Assembly (NCBI GenBank): GCA_035293985.1
Contig: DATGLS010000045.1
Coordinates: forward strand, 186,001 to 250,000
Direction: 5' to 3'
Origin: JAVDCA01 sp035293985
GTDB lineage: Bacteria > Pseudomonadota > Alphaproteobacteria > Rhizobiales > Xanthobacteraceae
DNA length: 64,000 bases
Notes under the pieces: model-generated
The model's input: the letters and a program-made list of their open reading frames with translations, nothing else
The model's database searches: none
What the model was told of the DNA's origin: nothing
Program-made: the position numbers and the translations under genes
Shown: in pieces, positions 41,201-50,345 of the stretch
Layout of the letters: the number at the start of each line of letters is the position of its first letter
Numbering within the stretch: position 1 is the stretch's first letter

Positions 41201-42030
41201 ATGCCGCGCGCCGACGACGTCGAGGGCGCGGCTTGCACGGGTGCGGCGGACGGGGCCGCTTGCGTCGCCGTGCTGGCGATGCTGCGGCTCGCAACGATCG
41301 GAACCGAATCGGCTGACGCCAGCATGGTCGGCGGTATCGTCGGCGGCATGGTCGCCCGCACGAGCGGGCGCCGGTCGCCGCCGGTGAACACCTTGATCTC
41401 GCCGTTGGGCTCGATGCGCAACGCCAGCCCGGCGCCGACCAGGTTGAGGCTCGCGGCGCGCGGGTGGCCGGTCACGATGCTCCACTTCGCGAGCCCGACC
41501 TCGGCGCGCGGCGCATTGGCGACAACCGCGCCGTCGCTGTCGCGCACCACGATGTCGCGGATGCGCAACGCCATGCCGCCGTTCTCGTCGCGCTCGAGCA
41601 CGGTGCCGCCGACCTGGACGTTGTAGCGGCTGCCGAGATTCTCCTTGATCGCCGCTGCGAGCCAGTCGGTGGCGAAATCAAGCGCGATCGGCCCGGACGA
41701 TAGGCGATACCACAGGCCGCCGAAGGCGATGCCGACGACCGCGACCAGCGTCGCGAATGCGATCATGGCGGTGCGCAGACGGCGGCTGCGCACAACGCGC
41801 CACAGCCGCGACGGCGGGCCAACGATGCACTGCCCCGAGGACACAGATGATGCAGCCCGGCGCGGCGGATCGGAACGTGCACCCGACGGGGCCGGGGCGG
41901 CCGGCGGCTTGACGCCTTTGGACGATGGATTAGCCGCCTCGCTAGCGGCCTGCGCACGACGATGCGACCGCAGGCTCTCTTCCAAGCCACGCAGTGCCGC
42001 AATCTTTGGACTAAGATTGCTATCCGTCAT
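38293..42030 (-). CDS. AsmA-family / DUF3971 membrane-anchored protein (YhdP-TamB-like)
   Basis: This 1245-residue protein has a cytoplasmic low-complexity start (about 80 residues, Ala/Ser/Pro-rich) and one membrane segment (about 86-108). A very long extracytoplasmic part of beta-rich repeats follows, with a DUF3971-like middle and an AsmA-type C-terminus (GVLDFANNDVRLRGTFVPLYGINN, then FGITFEVVGPPNAPILRVNPISPLAPG). Members of this superfamily form lipid-conducting bridges between inner and outer membrane; that role is inferred here. Single gene, divergent from bcp. Confidence 0.85.
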   Translation of the reverse strand: MTDSNLSPKIAALRGLEESLRSHRRAQAASEAANPSSKGVKPPAAPAPSGARSDPPRRAASSVSSGQCIVGPPSRLWRVVRSRRLRTAMIAFATLVAVVGIAFGGLWYRLSSGPIALDFATDWLAAAIKENLGSRYNVQVGGTVLERDENGGMALRIRDIVVRDSDGAVVANAPRAEVGLAKWSIVTGHPRAASLNLVGAGLALRIEPNGEIKVFTGGDRRPLVRATMPPTIPPTMLASADSVPIVASRSIASTATQAAPSAAPVQAAPSTSSARGIFDNLGAVLAWLDSINALGLDGHDLGEIGLKSGSLTVDDQRNGQKSTFDKINLSLTRHGAGEVTLRISSDNPDHPWLLLAGVKPLGEGRRAVSIEARKVMVRDLILALRLGDGGMEPDLPMSLSLRAEIARDGMPQLASGKLWLGPGTITDRKDPSNQFTIDQADVSVDWDASRHSLSAPFQIVSGGNRFTLVAHAEAPAQAGAPWRIGLTGGSIVLAPAPGDDASLQLNRIAVLCRLDMAKRRLDIEHANIAGQNVAVALSGSVDFSTGDPRIAIGAAGRHMTMAAFKQVWPAFVNTPVHVWANKHFVGGMVDRVEIATNAPLSTLQNGGPPVPDDGLSMEIAISGSSLQPVDDLPPIRDADLVTRVHGRDVTLSLGRGVIDLPSGRRLTIANGLFEVPDTQIKKPPARVRMRIEGPVPAAAEFLASDRLRAASGSPLDPAGSRGTVAAQVALTFPIDPDMPAGSVKYNITADVANFSVDHFMMAQRVEAQTLRVTADPDGYQARGEVRIGGMPASIDYRKPRGDGDAELRLQGVFDDAARSRFGFDFNGSLTGPVSVRLGAKIPATGEQDARFAIEADLTQAKIDNLLPGWTKPAAKKATATFTMATHKGADTRIDNIVVDSGGVSVKGSVVLDSDSQVVNANFPVFGMTSEDKASLKAEREADGVLKVTMRGDVYDGRAFVKSIMGGPSSSNPKARSSIGDLDVDVKIGTVAGFRGETLRAVDFRLQRRAELIKSFALKAKIGVDAVFTGDMHVGTDGHPVLYFHSADAGALLRFTDTYPRVVGGQLWATMDPPTPNQTPQQGLLDLRDFHVKGEAALDRVAAGAPSMEPDGVQFSRMRVVFTRSPGKFTVRDAVVSGPVVGATMDGVLDFANNDVRLRGTFVPLYGINNMFGQIPIVGIFLGGGDKEGLFGITFEVVGPPNAPILRVNPISPLAPGLLRKVFEFPSSVPGERYPDPRTSYADRDR

Positions 42031-42203
42031 GCCTGATCAGGCATCCCCCGCCCGTCTGCCGCTACAACTGCTGTCGCAGGTCGAGGCACATCCCCTTGCC
42101 CAGCCAAGGATTCTCCCAAATCCTTTGACCCATCGGCGCCCCTCCCCAAACCGTGAGGCCGTCCTAAGATGATGACGTTGTGAAAAAGTCGAAAGGAAGG
42201 CAC

Positions 42204-42674
42204 ATGTCCGCCCAACCTGGTCCCGGAAGCAAGGCGCCGGCGTTCAGTTTGCCCCGCGACGGCGGGAAAACCGTGTCGCTTGCGGATTTCAAGGGGCAAA
42301 ACCTGGTCCTCTACTTCTACCCACGGGCCGATACTCCCGGCTGCACGATCGAGGCCAAGGACTTCTCGCAGCTCGCTGCCGCCTTCACCAAGGCCGGCAC
42401 CGCAGTGCTCGGCGTTTCCGCAGATCCCGTGAAGGCCCAGGACGCGTTCAAGGCGAAGCATGGTCTCGGCATACCGCTCGCCTCCGACGAGACACACAAG
42501 ATGCTCAACGCCTATGGGGTCTGGGGCGAGAAATCCATGTATGGCAAGAAGTTCATGGGGATAACTCGCGCCACCTTCCTGATCGGCCGCGACGGGCGGA
42601 TCGCCCGCGTCTGGCCCAAGGTGAAGGTCGCGGGCCACGCCGAGGAGGTGCTCGCTGCCGCCAAGGAGCTGTAG
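42204..42674 (+). CDS. bcp: Peroxiredoxin, Bcp/PrxQ family
   Basis: This thiol peroxidase reduces hydroperoxides. The 156-residue protein has the peroxidatic cysteine in YFYPRADTPGCTIEAKDF. In E. coli-type Bcp a second cysteine sits five residues further on; here that position is lysine (CTIEAK), and no other cysteine is visible in the protein. It should therefore act as a 1-Cys enzyme needing an external thiol. The ATG at 42204 has GGAAGG just upstream; the GTG at 42180 is a less likely start. Confidence 0.93.
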   Translation: MSAQPGPGSKAPAFSLPRDGGKTVSLADFKGQNLVLYFYPRADTPGCTIEAKDFSQLAAAFTKAGTAVLGVSADPVKAQDAFKAKHGLGIPLASDETHKMLNAYGVWGEKSMYGKKFMGITRATFLIGRDGRIARVWPKVKVAGHAEEVLAAAKEL

Positions 42675-42830
42675 CATCTTGCGACCCAATCCCCGGTCGA
42701 GCCTCGGCGCACGTCACCGAAACCATGCGGCTCATGTACTGCGCCAACGTTAGCCGAACGTTAACCATGTTCCGAGCAAATTCGGGCGCAGGAGCGCCGG
42801 AACTCTTCTGGGCACGGCGCCGGAGCGTCG

Positions 42831-44270
42831 ATGTCCCTGCCAGGCTCGTCCACCTACGGCGTTGGTGACCCGTACAGCGTCCCGCAAGGCGATCCGTACG
42901 ATGACGGCCACCATGATCGCGGTCAGTACGACGGCGATCAGTACCAAGTCCGTCCGTACGAAAATCCGGCCGGCGAATATCCACAGCAGCACGCGCCGAG
43001 CGCGGCATACGATGAGCATTATGCGGCCCAGGTTGCGCGGCCACGCCGGGCCTACGCGCACACCAATGACACGGCAGACACGCAGCGCGGCTACACGTTC
43101 GGTCACGGCGCTCGCCAAGTGCGCATCCGACCGGTCGCATTCTGGATCTGCGTCGGCACGCTCGTGATCATGGCCGGTTGGTCGGCGGTGACCGCCACTT
43201 ATTTCGCCTTTCACGACGACGTGCTGGCGCGCCTGATCGCGCGCCAAGCCGCGATGCAGTTCGCCTACGAGGATCGCATTGCCGACATGCGGGCGCAGGT
43301 CGACCGCGTCACCAGCCGGCAGCTGCTCGACCAGGAGCAGTTCGAGCAGCGGCTCACCCAATTGGCCGAACGGCAGTCGGCGCTGGAGGCGCGCACCTCC
43401 TCGCTCGGTGCGCTCACGGAGCCGGTCATCACGGGCTCGACCAGGCAACCGAGCCGCAGTCTCGCGCCGCGCGCGCCCGCTGGAGCGCCAAAACCATCAC
43501 CGATCAACGCCACGACGGCACCGCTGCCGCCGCCCGACCGCGAGTCGCTGCTGATGAGCGACGGCGTCGCGGGCGCGCTCACCCGCGTCCAGGCCTCGCT
43601 CGATCGGGTCGAGGCGGGCCAGAACGCCGCGATCGAGGCGCTCGCCGCCTCCTATGACGGCAAGCTCAAGCGGCTGCGCGGCGTGCTCGCCGAGCTCGGC
43701 GTCCGCTCGGAGCTGCGCCCCCCCGGCGAAGCCGTCGGCGGCCCGTTCGTCCCCTATCGGCTTCCCGCCAATGCCGACGCGTTCGAGCGCCAAATTCATC
43801 GCGTCACTCTCGAGCGGGCGCAGGCCGACCAGCTGGCGCACGAGATGGCGGCGCTGCCGATCCGCAAGCCGGTGCCGGGCGAGCTCGACACCTCCTCGGG
43901 CTTCGGTGTGCGCATCGACCCCTTCCTCAACCGGCCCGCCATGCACACCGGCATCGATTTCCGCGGCACGATCGGCGAGCCGGTGCACGCCACCGCGGCC
44001 GGCACCGTCACGATTGCGAGCTGGAGCGGCGGCTATGGCCGGATGGTCGAGATCGACCACGGGAATGGTCTCGCGACGCGTTACGGCCACCTGTCGGAGA
44101 TCGACGTCAAGGTCGGACAGAAGGTCAGGATCGGCCAGGAGATCGGCCATCTCGGCTCGACCGGCCGCTCCACCGGCCCGCACTTGCACTACGAGACACG
44201 CATCAACGGCGAAGCCGTCGATCCGGATCGTTTCCTGCGCGCCGGAATGCGTTTGGGCTGGATCCAGTAA
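42831..44270 (+). CDS. M23-family peptidoglycan endopeptidase, membrane-anchored
   Basis: This 479-residue protein has a Tyr/Asp/Gln-rich cytoplasmic start of about 95 residues, one membrane segment (about 103-128), and a periplasmic coiled coil (about 140-200). A Pro/Ala-rich linker and a LytM/M23 domain (about 360-470) follow. Metal ligands are present: MHTGIDFRG (His and Asp) and the HLHYE motif, so it should cleave peptide cross-links. The unusual long cytoplasmic head and coiled coil are common in alphaproteobacterial envelope hydrolases and may couple it to division or growth proteins. Confidence 0.9.
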   Translation: MSLPGSSTYGVGDPYSVPQGDPYDDGHHDRGQYDGDQYQVRPYENPAGEYPQQHAPSAAYDEHYAAQVARPRRAYAHTNDTADTQRGYTFGHGARQVRIRPVAFWICVGTLVIMAGWSAVTATYFAFHDDVLARLIARQAAMQFAYEDRIADMRAQVDRVTSRQLLDQEQFEQRLTQLAERQSALEARTSSLGALTEPVITGSTRQPSRSLAPRAPAGAPKPSPINATTAPLPPPDRESLLMSDGVAGALTRVQASLDRVEAGQNAAIEALAASYDGKLKRLRGVLAELGVRSELRPPGEAVGGPFVPYRLPANADAFERQIHRVTLERAQADQLAHEMAALPIRKPVPGELDTSSGFGVRIDPFLNRPAMHTGIDFRGTIGEPVHATAAGTVTIASWSGGYGRMVEIDHGNGLATRYGHLSEIDVKVGQKVRIGQEIGHLGSTGRSTGPHLHYETRINGEAVDPDRFLRAGMRLGWIQ

Positions 44271-44292
44271 AGGGCGGCCCGCTTCGCCAACC

Positions 44293-45032
44293 TCATTTGT
44301 TGCGCGCGGCCTCCAGTTCGCGAGCCTCCGCGGCCGTCAGATCGCGCGCGCTTCCATATCCTGTCTGTCCCGGACCGACTGCGGAAATGCCCGGCGCCTG
44401 CCCTTTCGGATCGTCGCTGCCCAGCCCAAGCTCCGTGAGAAAATCCAGGCCCGCCTGCCGCTCGTGCAGGTCAGGGATACCCAGTCATTCTCCACGAACT
44501 GGTCGTCGGCGACATCGTGCGCGTGATCGAGCAGATCTTGGCCCGCCGTATACTGCTCGCCGGCGATGCGCACCTCGAACGAGCCCTCGGCATCGTTGCG
44601 GAGGTACTCGATCACGTCGCCCTTCTTGATCTGCAACTTGCGATTTGCATGGCTGCTCGTGTGCTCGAACACGAACGGCTCCTTGGCGATCAGCCCCACG
44701 ATCTTGGTCGCGGAGAGAAACTTGATCCGGCTTGCCGCAATACGGCGCCGGTTCCACGGATGAATGACCGCGAGGTACGGCAGTCTGCACGCGACATCTC
44801 GCGGTGCCGCCTTGTCCATTGATCGCCGTGCGAGCACCACCGTATCGGTACGGGTCACCGAGAAGCCGTTCGGATGCTCGCCGCTCCAGAAATCCGAGAT
44901 GTACCAGCCGCTGTCGTAGCCGTTCGCCCGGACGGCGGGTTGGCCGGCGGCACTCGGCATCGACGCGAGGGCGAGCGCGCCCATCAGCATCGAACGCCAA
45001 GCATGACCCGGCTGTCGCGACAGATTGACCAC
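44293..45032 (-). CDS. Hypothetical secreted protein with an apparent single-base frameshift
   Basis: A signal-like start (GTG at 45032, GGGGGA ribosome-binding site, hydrophobic stretch to ASMPSAAG) is followed by NGYDSGWYISDFWSGEHP and an SH3-like region (IKKGDVIEYLRND, VENDWVSLTC, RRAWIF). As read, the frame then gives a low-complexity tail ending at 44337. If one base is added to the A-run at 44440-44443 (T-run on the coding strand), the frame continues more naturally as LTELGLGSDDPKGQAPGIS and ends at a TGA at 44293. I take the longer form as the original gene. Function is unknown. Confidence 0.5.
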
Positions 45033-45092
45033 GATTTTCCCCCTGCCCCCGCGTCGTAGCTCGCGAACACGCGGGTGGGGCGCGGGCTCGCG

Positions 45093-46224
45093 CTACTCTA
45101 CATCTTCCACGTCGGTCGGCCCGGTGCCGAAAGCCTTCTGCGCCAGCGCCGCCTGCATGAAATCGTCGAGATCGCCGTCGAGCACCGCGCCGGTGTTCGA
45201 GGTGGAGACGCCGGTGCGCAGGTCCTTCACCATCTGGTAGGGCTGCAGCACGTAGGAGCGGATCTGATGGCCCCAGCCGATGTCCGTCTTGGCGGCCTGC
45301 TCGGCGGCGGCCTTTTCCTCGCGCTTCTTGAGCTCACGCTCGTAGAGCCGGGCGCGCAGCATCTTCCAGGCGGCGGCGCGGTTCTTGTGCTGAGAGCGCT
45401 CGGCCTGCACCACCACGGCGATACCGGTCGGGATATGCGTGAGGCGCACCGCCGATTCGGTCTTGTTGACGTGCTGGCCGCCGGCGCCGCCGGAGCGCAT
45501 CGTGTCGGTGCGCACGTCGGATTCCTTGATGTCGATGACGATGCGGTCGTCGATCACCGGAAAGATGCTGACCTTCGCAAACGACGTGTGGCGGCGCGCG
45601 TTCGAATCGAACGGCGAGATGCGCACCAGGCGATGCACGCCGTCCTCCGACTTGAGCCAGCCGAACGCGTTCTTGCCCTTGATTTCGATGCTCGCCGACT
45701 TGATCCCGGCCTCCTCGCCAGCGGTCTCCTCGAGATAATCGACCTTGTAGCCGTGCTGCTCGGCCCAACGCGTGTACATGCGCAGCAGCATCGCGGCCCA
45801 GTCCTGGCTTTCGGTGCCGCCGGCGCCCGCATGCACCTCGAGGTAGCTGTCGTTCCCGTCCGCCTCGCCCGAGAGGAGCGCCTCGAGCTCGCGCCGCGCG
45901 ACCTCGGTGCGCAGCCCCTTCAGGGCCGCTTCGGCCTCGGTGACGATGCCGGCATCCTTCTCCGCCTCGCCGAGGCCGATCATCTCGATATTGTCGGAGA
46001 GGTCGCGCTCGATGCGCTCGAGCGCCGTGAGCTGGTCCTCGAGCGAAGTGCGCTCCTGCATGAGGCGCTGCGCCTTCTGCGGGTCGTCCCAGAGCTTTGG
46101 ATCCTCGGCGAGCTTGTTCAGCTCGGCAAGCCGCATGCGCGCCTTGTCGACGTCAAAGATGCCTCCTCAGCAGCCCGACGGACTGCTTGATCTCTTCGAC
46201 CAGTTTCTCGGTTTCCGCGCGCAT
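45093..46224 (-). CDS. prfB: Peptide chain release factor 2, with programmed +1 frameshift
   Basis: RF2 ends translation at UGA and UAA. The first 22 or so codons (MRAETEKLVEEIKQSVGLLRRHL) run to an in-frame TGA at 46155-46153, and the remaining 353 residues continue in the +1 frame from GTCGACAAG. The stop context is the classic prfB signal (see separate entry). The main part carries the stop-codon-reading SPF tripeptide (RISPFDSNARRH) and the catalytic GGQ in GAGGQHVNKTES. Total length is about 376 residues, normal for RF2. Start at 46224; an ATG three codons earlier (46233) is the alternative. The PBP1A gene lies 90 bases upstream. Confidence 0.93.
46152..46167 (-). promoter_or_regulatory. 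prfB autoregulatory frameshift site
   Basis: Reading the minus strand, AGGAGG (46167-46162) is followed by three bases (CAT) and then CTT TGA C (46158-46152). This is the known RF2 frameshift cassette: an internal Shine-Dalgarno, a slippery CUU and a UGA stop with poor C context. When RF2 is scarce the ribosome slips +1 and completes the protein. Confidence 0.93.
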
Positions 46225-46324
46225 CGACTTCATCCGTCAGCCGGCCGCGATTCCGCGCGGCCTCGCCACGATGTAGCGATCCCCTCGGTTGCGCGCAACC
46301 GAAGCGCCGTCGAGGTGGAAGTGC

Positions 46325-48787
46325 TCAGTACAGCCCGCCCGTGCCCGAGCGCACCGCGCGATCCGCATCGCCGGTCGGAACGATCGTGCCGTTGTCGCCC
46401 GTGCCCATGCTGATGACGGCCGGGCTGTCGGGCGGCGCGGTGCCGGGCTTGAAGCCTTCGAGGATCGACGGGCCGCCGCCGGTCGCGCGCAACCCGGTCT
46501 TGGGATCGACGCGGATGAGCTTGATGCCGGGCGGCACCCGGAACGGCACCGCCGGCTGATCGGCGAGCGCCATCTTGTAGAACTCGCGCGCGATCGGCGC
46601 CGACAAATGGCCGCCTGTCGCGTCGCGGCCGAGATGACGCGGCTTGTCGTAACCCATGTAGATGCCGACCGCGAGGTTCGGCGTGAACGACATGAACCAG
46701 GCGTCCTTCTCGTCGTTGGTGGTGCCGGTCTTGCCGGCGATCGGCCTGCCGACATCATGCACCACATAACCGGTGCCGCGCTGGACCACGCCCTCCATCA
46801 TCGAGGTGATCTGGTAGGCGGTCATCGGATCGAGCACCACGTCGTCGTGGGCCTTGAGGGTCGGCTCGGGCTGGTTGTCCCACTTCTTGGCGTCGCAGCC
46901 GATGCATTGGCGCTCGTCGTGCCGGTAGATGGTCTTGCCGAAGCGGTCCTGGATGCGATCGATCATCGTCGGTGTGATCTTGTGCCCGCCATTGGCGATC
47001 ATCGAGTAGGCCGCGGTCATGCGCAGCACCGTCGTTTCGCCCGCGCCGAGCGCGAACGAGAGATAGGGCGGCAGGCCGTCCGGGTAGACGCCGAACCGCT
47101 TGGCGTAGTCATTGATCAGCGGCATGCCGATATCCTGAGCGAGCCGCACCGTCATGACATTGCGCGAGTGCTCGAGGCCGAAGCGCAGCGTCGAGGGCCC
47201 GTAGAACTTGCGCTCGTAGTTCTCCGGCTCCCACGCCGCCTGGCCGTTGCCCTGCTCGATCGACAGCGGCGCGTCGAGCACAATGCTCGATGGGGTGTAG
47301 CCGTTGTCCAGGGCGGCCGCATAGACGAACGGCTTGAATGCCGAGCCGGGCTGGCGCATCGCCTGGCTGGCACGGTCGAACTGGCTCTGGTCGTACGAGA
47401 AGCCGCCGACCAGCGCGAGCACGCGCCCGGTGCGCGGATCCATCACCACCATGGCGCCCGACACCTCGGGCAGCTGGCGCAAGCGGAACTGGCCGTCATG
47501 GCCCGGCAGCGGGTCGACATAGACCACGTCGCCGGGCGCCAGGACCTGGGAGACCTTCACGGGCACCTTGCCACGCAGCGGGCCCGCCGCCGCCTTCGCC
47601 CATTTCACGCCGTCGAGCGGCACGATGCCGACGTTGCGCTCACGCATGACGGCGCCGCCGGGCTCGCGCCCGGGCTGGAAGCCGATCCGCGCCGCCTGGT
47701 CGCTCGTCTCGAGCACCACGGCGAGCTTCCAGCCGATGTCGGCGAGCGCCTTGACGTCGGCGAGCTTCACGCCCCAGTCGCCGGCGATGTCGATCTTGGT
47801 GACCGCGCCGCGATAGCCCTGCCGCTCGTCGTATTCGATGAGGCCGTCCATCAGCGACTTGCGCGCCATGCCCTGCAGCTTCGGATCGAGCGTGGTGCGC
47901 ACCGACAGGCCGCCCTCGTAGAGGCCTTTCTCGCCGTATTTGTCCAGAATTTCGCGCCGCACGTCCTCGGCGAAATATTCGGCCGCATAGACCTGCGCGC
48001 CGGTCGGTCGGGTGACGACGTTGAGCGCCTCCTTCTTGGCCTGATCGGCCTGCTGGGTCGTGATGTAACCGTTCTCGGCCATGCGATCGATGACCCAGTT
48101 GCGCCGCTCGACCGCCCGATCATGGAAGCGGAACGGCTGCAGGATCCCCGGTCCCTTCGGCAGCGCCGCCAGATAGGCCGCTTGCGCGATGCTGAGCTCA
48201 TGCACGGACTTGTCGAAGTAGAGGAGCGAGGCCGCCGCCACGCCGTAGGCGCCGAGGCCGAGATAGATCTGGTTGAGATAGAGCTCGAGGATGTGCTCCT
48301 TCGAATAGGTGCGCTCGATCTTGAGTGCGAGCAGCGCTTCCTTGATCTTGCGCTGGAACGAGACCTCATTCGTCAGCAGCATGTTCTTGGCGACCTGCTG
48401 CGTGATCGTCGAGGCGCCCTGCGGGCGCTTGTTGCTGCCGAGATTTTCCACATAGAGCAGACCGGCACGGACGATGCCCGAAGGGTCGACGCCGCGGTGC
48501 TCCCAGAAGTTCTTGTCCTCGGCCGACACGAACGCATTGATCACGAGCTTGGGCACCGCCTGGATCGGCAGATAGAGTCTGCGCTCGTGCGCATATTCGG
48601 CGAGCAGCTCGCCGTCGGCGGCGTGCACGCGAGTCATCACCGGCGGCTGGTAATCCTGTAGCGCGGAGTAGTCGGGGAGATCCTTGGAGAAATAACCGTA
48701 GAGCCCCACGGCGGCGCCGATGCCGACCAGGAACACGATCGTCCCGAACGCGAACAGGAATCCGAAGAAGCGAAGCAGCAGCTTCAT
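46325..48787 (-). CDS. mrcA: Penicillin-binding protein 1A (bifunctional transglycosylase/transpeptidase)
   Basis: This class A PBP polymerises and cross-links peptidoglycan. The 820-residue protein has an N-terminal membrane anchor (about residues 4-28). The glycosyltransferase domain carries the catalytic glutamate in SAEDKNFWEHRGVDP and GASTITQQVAKN. An OB-like insertion precedes a transpeptidase with SxxK in SAFKPFVYA, HSRNVM, and GKTGTTNDEKDAW. ATG at 48787 (MKLLLRFFGFLFAF) has GGAAGG upstream. The amidase gene lies upstream in the same direction, a common pairing in this order. Confidence 0.95.
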   Translation of the reverse strand: MKLLLRFFGFLFAFGTIVFLVGIGAAVGLYGYFSKDLPDYSALQDYQPPVMTRVHAADGELLAEYAHERRLYLPIQAVPKLVINAFVSAEDKNFWEHRGVDPSGIVRAGLLYVENLGSNKRPQGASTITQQVAKNMLLTNEVSFQRKIKEALLALKIERTYSKEHILELYLNQIYLGLGAYGVAAASLLYFDKSVHELSIAQAAYLAALPKGPGILQPFRFHDRAVERRNWVIDRMAENGYITTQQADQAKKEALNVVTRPTGAQVYAAEYFAEDVRREILDKYGEKGLYEGGLSVRTTLDPKLQGMARKSLMDGLIEYDERQGYRGAVTKIDIAGDWGVKLADVKALADIGWKLAVVLETSDQAARIGFQPGREPGGAVMRERNVGIVPLDGVKWAKAAAGPLRGKVPVKVSQVLAPGDVVYVDPLPGHDGQFRLRQLPEVSGAMVVMDPRTGRVLALVGGFSYDQSQFDRASQAMRQPGSAFKPFVYAAALDNGYTPSSIVLDAPLSIEQGNGQAAWEPENYERKFYGPSTLRFGLEHSRNVMTVRLAQDIGMPLINDYAKRFGVYPDGLPPYLSFALGAGETTVLRMTAAYSMIANGGHKITPTMIDRIQDRFGKTIYRHDERQCIGCDAKKWDNQPEPTLKAHDDVVLDPMTAYQITSMMEGVVQRGTGYVVHDVGRPIAGKTGTTNDEKDAWFMSFTPNLAVGIYMGYDKPRHLGRDATGGHLSAPIAREFYKMALADQPAVPFRVPPGIKLIRVDPKTGLRATGGGPSILEGFKPGTAPPDSPAVISMGTGDNGTIVPTGDADRAVRSGTGGLY

Positions 48788-49067
48788 CGCGTGCCTTCCG
48801 TGAACCCCATACGGGCGCGAATTGCCCGCGTCCGACGAGCCGCATGGCTGCGCCCGCCAGGGCAGGCCGCCCGACAACTGGCCCCGAGATCAACGTGTTT
48901 CGGACCGATGCCCCAGATCTCGTCCCCGGGCCCGGCCCCGTGTCCAACCGGAAGCCCTGTGACGCCAAGCATTTGGTCGCGCCCCTTTATGGTCAAACTG
49001 AGGCTTCGCGGCAACGCGGCACCGAGTACCGGGCTAGGCTCGCGATCAAGCTGCCTACTCTGCCCCG

Positions 49068-50345
49068 TCATTGTGCCGGCCCGCTCGCGAGACGGGTCGT
49101 GAAATAGGCGTTGACAGCCTTCACGATCGCGTCGCCTGCGTGCGCGCGCCAGCTCTGCGACATCAGCTCCTTGAGATCGTTGCTGTTCGATACATAGCCG
49201 AGCTCGATCAGAACCGATGGCACGTCCGGCGCCTTGAGCACCTTGAAACCCGCCGACTTGAGCGGATGCTTGTGCAGGCGCGCGGCGCCGCGCAGCGCCG
49301 TTACCACGTCGTTGGCGAACTGCAGCGAATACCGCTTGGTCTCGCGCTGAGCGAAATCGATCAGGATGCCGGCGACGTCGTCGGGCTCGGACGTCAGGTC
49401 GACGCCGGAAATGACGTCAGCGCGATTCTCGGCCTCGGCGAGCTTTGCCGCCTCCTCGTCGGAGGCGTGGTCGGAGAGTGTGTAGACGCTCGCGCCTTCC
49501 GCCTCCCCCTCCCCGCGCGCGAGCGCGTCGCAATGGATCGAGATGAACAGCTGCGCGTTGTGCGCGCGCGCAAAGCGCACCCGATCGGTGAGCGCCACGA
49601 AGGTGTCGTCCGAACGCGTCATCACCACGCGGTATTTTCCGGTCTTCTGCAGCTTGTCACGCAGCATCAGCGCGAAATCGAGCACCAGCGTCTTTTCGGC
49701 TTCACCGGCGCCGGTGCGCGCGTGGGTACCGCTGTCGATCCCACCGTGCCCGGGATCGAGCACGACGACGGGGCGTGGGTCGCCGTCGCCATCCGCCGCC
49801 GGCGGGCTTGCCTTCTCGCTGGGTCTCTCGCTCGGCTTTGTCGCGCGTGCCAACCTGTTGTTGTCGACGGCGAGCGCGCGCATGAACGCGTCGCGGGTCA
49901 CCGGCACGAGATCGAGCACGAGACGGGCCGGCTGGCTGCCGGTCGCGTCGAGCACGAACGACTTGTCGACCCGCACCGGCCCGGTGGTGTCGAGCACGAT
50001 GCGCGAGCCGCCCGGCATGACCAAACCGTAGCGAAAGGCTTTGACGAGGCCACGGCCGCGCTCGCCGGCATGAGCGGGAAACTGGAAGTTCACTTGCGGC
50101 AGGTCGACCACCACCCGATAGGGATCGGCAAGGGTGAACGGCTGGATGTCGACCTTGCGGCTGAGATCGACCACGAACCGGGTATCCTTGCCGTCGCCGC
50201 CGACGCGCACGTCGGTCGCGAGCGGGTAATCGCCGTTGTCGGCAGGCCTCGGCTCGGCTGCGGGCGCCTGGGCGACCGCGGAAAGGAACCCGGCCAGCAT
50301 CAAGCCGAGCATAGCCCCCGCGATGCTGGTCGCACCCTTGCGCAC
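49068..50345 (-). CDS. N-acetylmuramoyl-L-alanine amidase (AmiC-like, AMIN + Amidase_3)
   Basis: This periplasmic zinc amidase removes the stem peptide from muramic acid, mainly at division. The 425-residue protein has a signal peptide (to about residue 29), an AMIN domain (about 45-150), a charged linker, and Amidase_3 (about 195-415). Zinc ligands are in LDPGHGGIDSG, the downstream glutamate (GAGEAEKT) and SIHCDAL; the catalytic glutamate is in VLIELGYVSNSND. The GTG start has GGAGA five bases upstream. It precedes PBP1A in the same orientation. Confidence 0.93.
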   Translation of the reverse strand: MRKGATSIAGAMLGLMLAGFLSAVAQAPAAEPRPADNGDYPLATDVRVGGDGKDTRFVVDLSRKVDIQPFTLADPYRVVVDLPQVNFQFPAHAGERGRGLVKAFRYGLVMPGGSRIVLDTTGPVRVDKSFVLDATGSQPARLVLDLVPVTRDAFMRALAVDNNRLARATKPSERPSEKASPPAADGDGDPRPVVVLDPGHGGIDSGTHARTGAGEAEKTLVLDFALMLRDKLQKTGKYRVVMTRSDDTFVALTDRVRFARAHNAQLFISIHCDALARGEGEAEGASVYTLSDHASDEEAAKLAEAENRADVISGVDLTSEPDDVAGILIDFAQRETKRYSLQFANDVVTALRGAARLHKHPLKSAGFKVLKAPDVPSVLIELGYVSNSNDLKELMSQSWRAHAGDAIVKAVNAYFTTRLASGPAQ

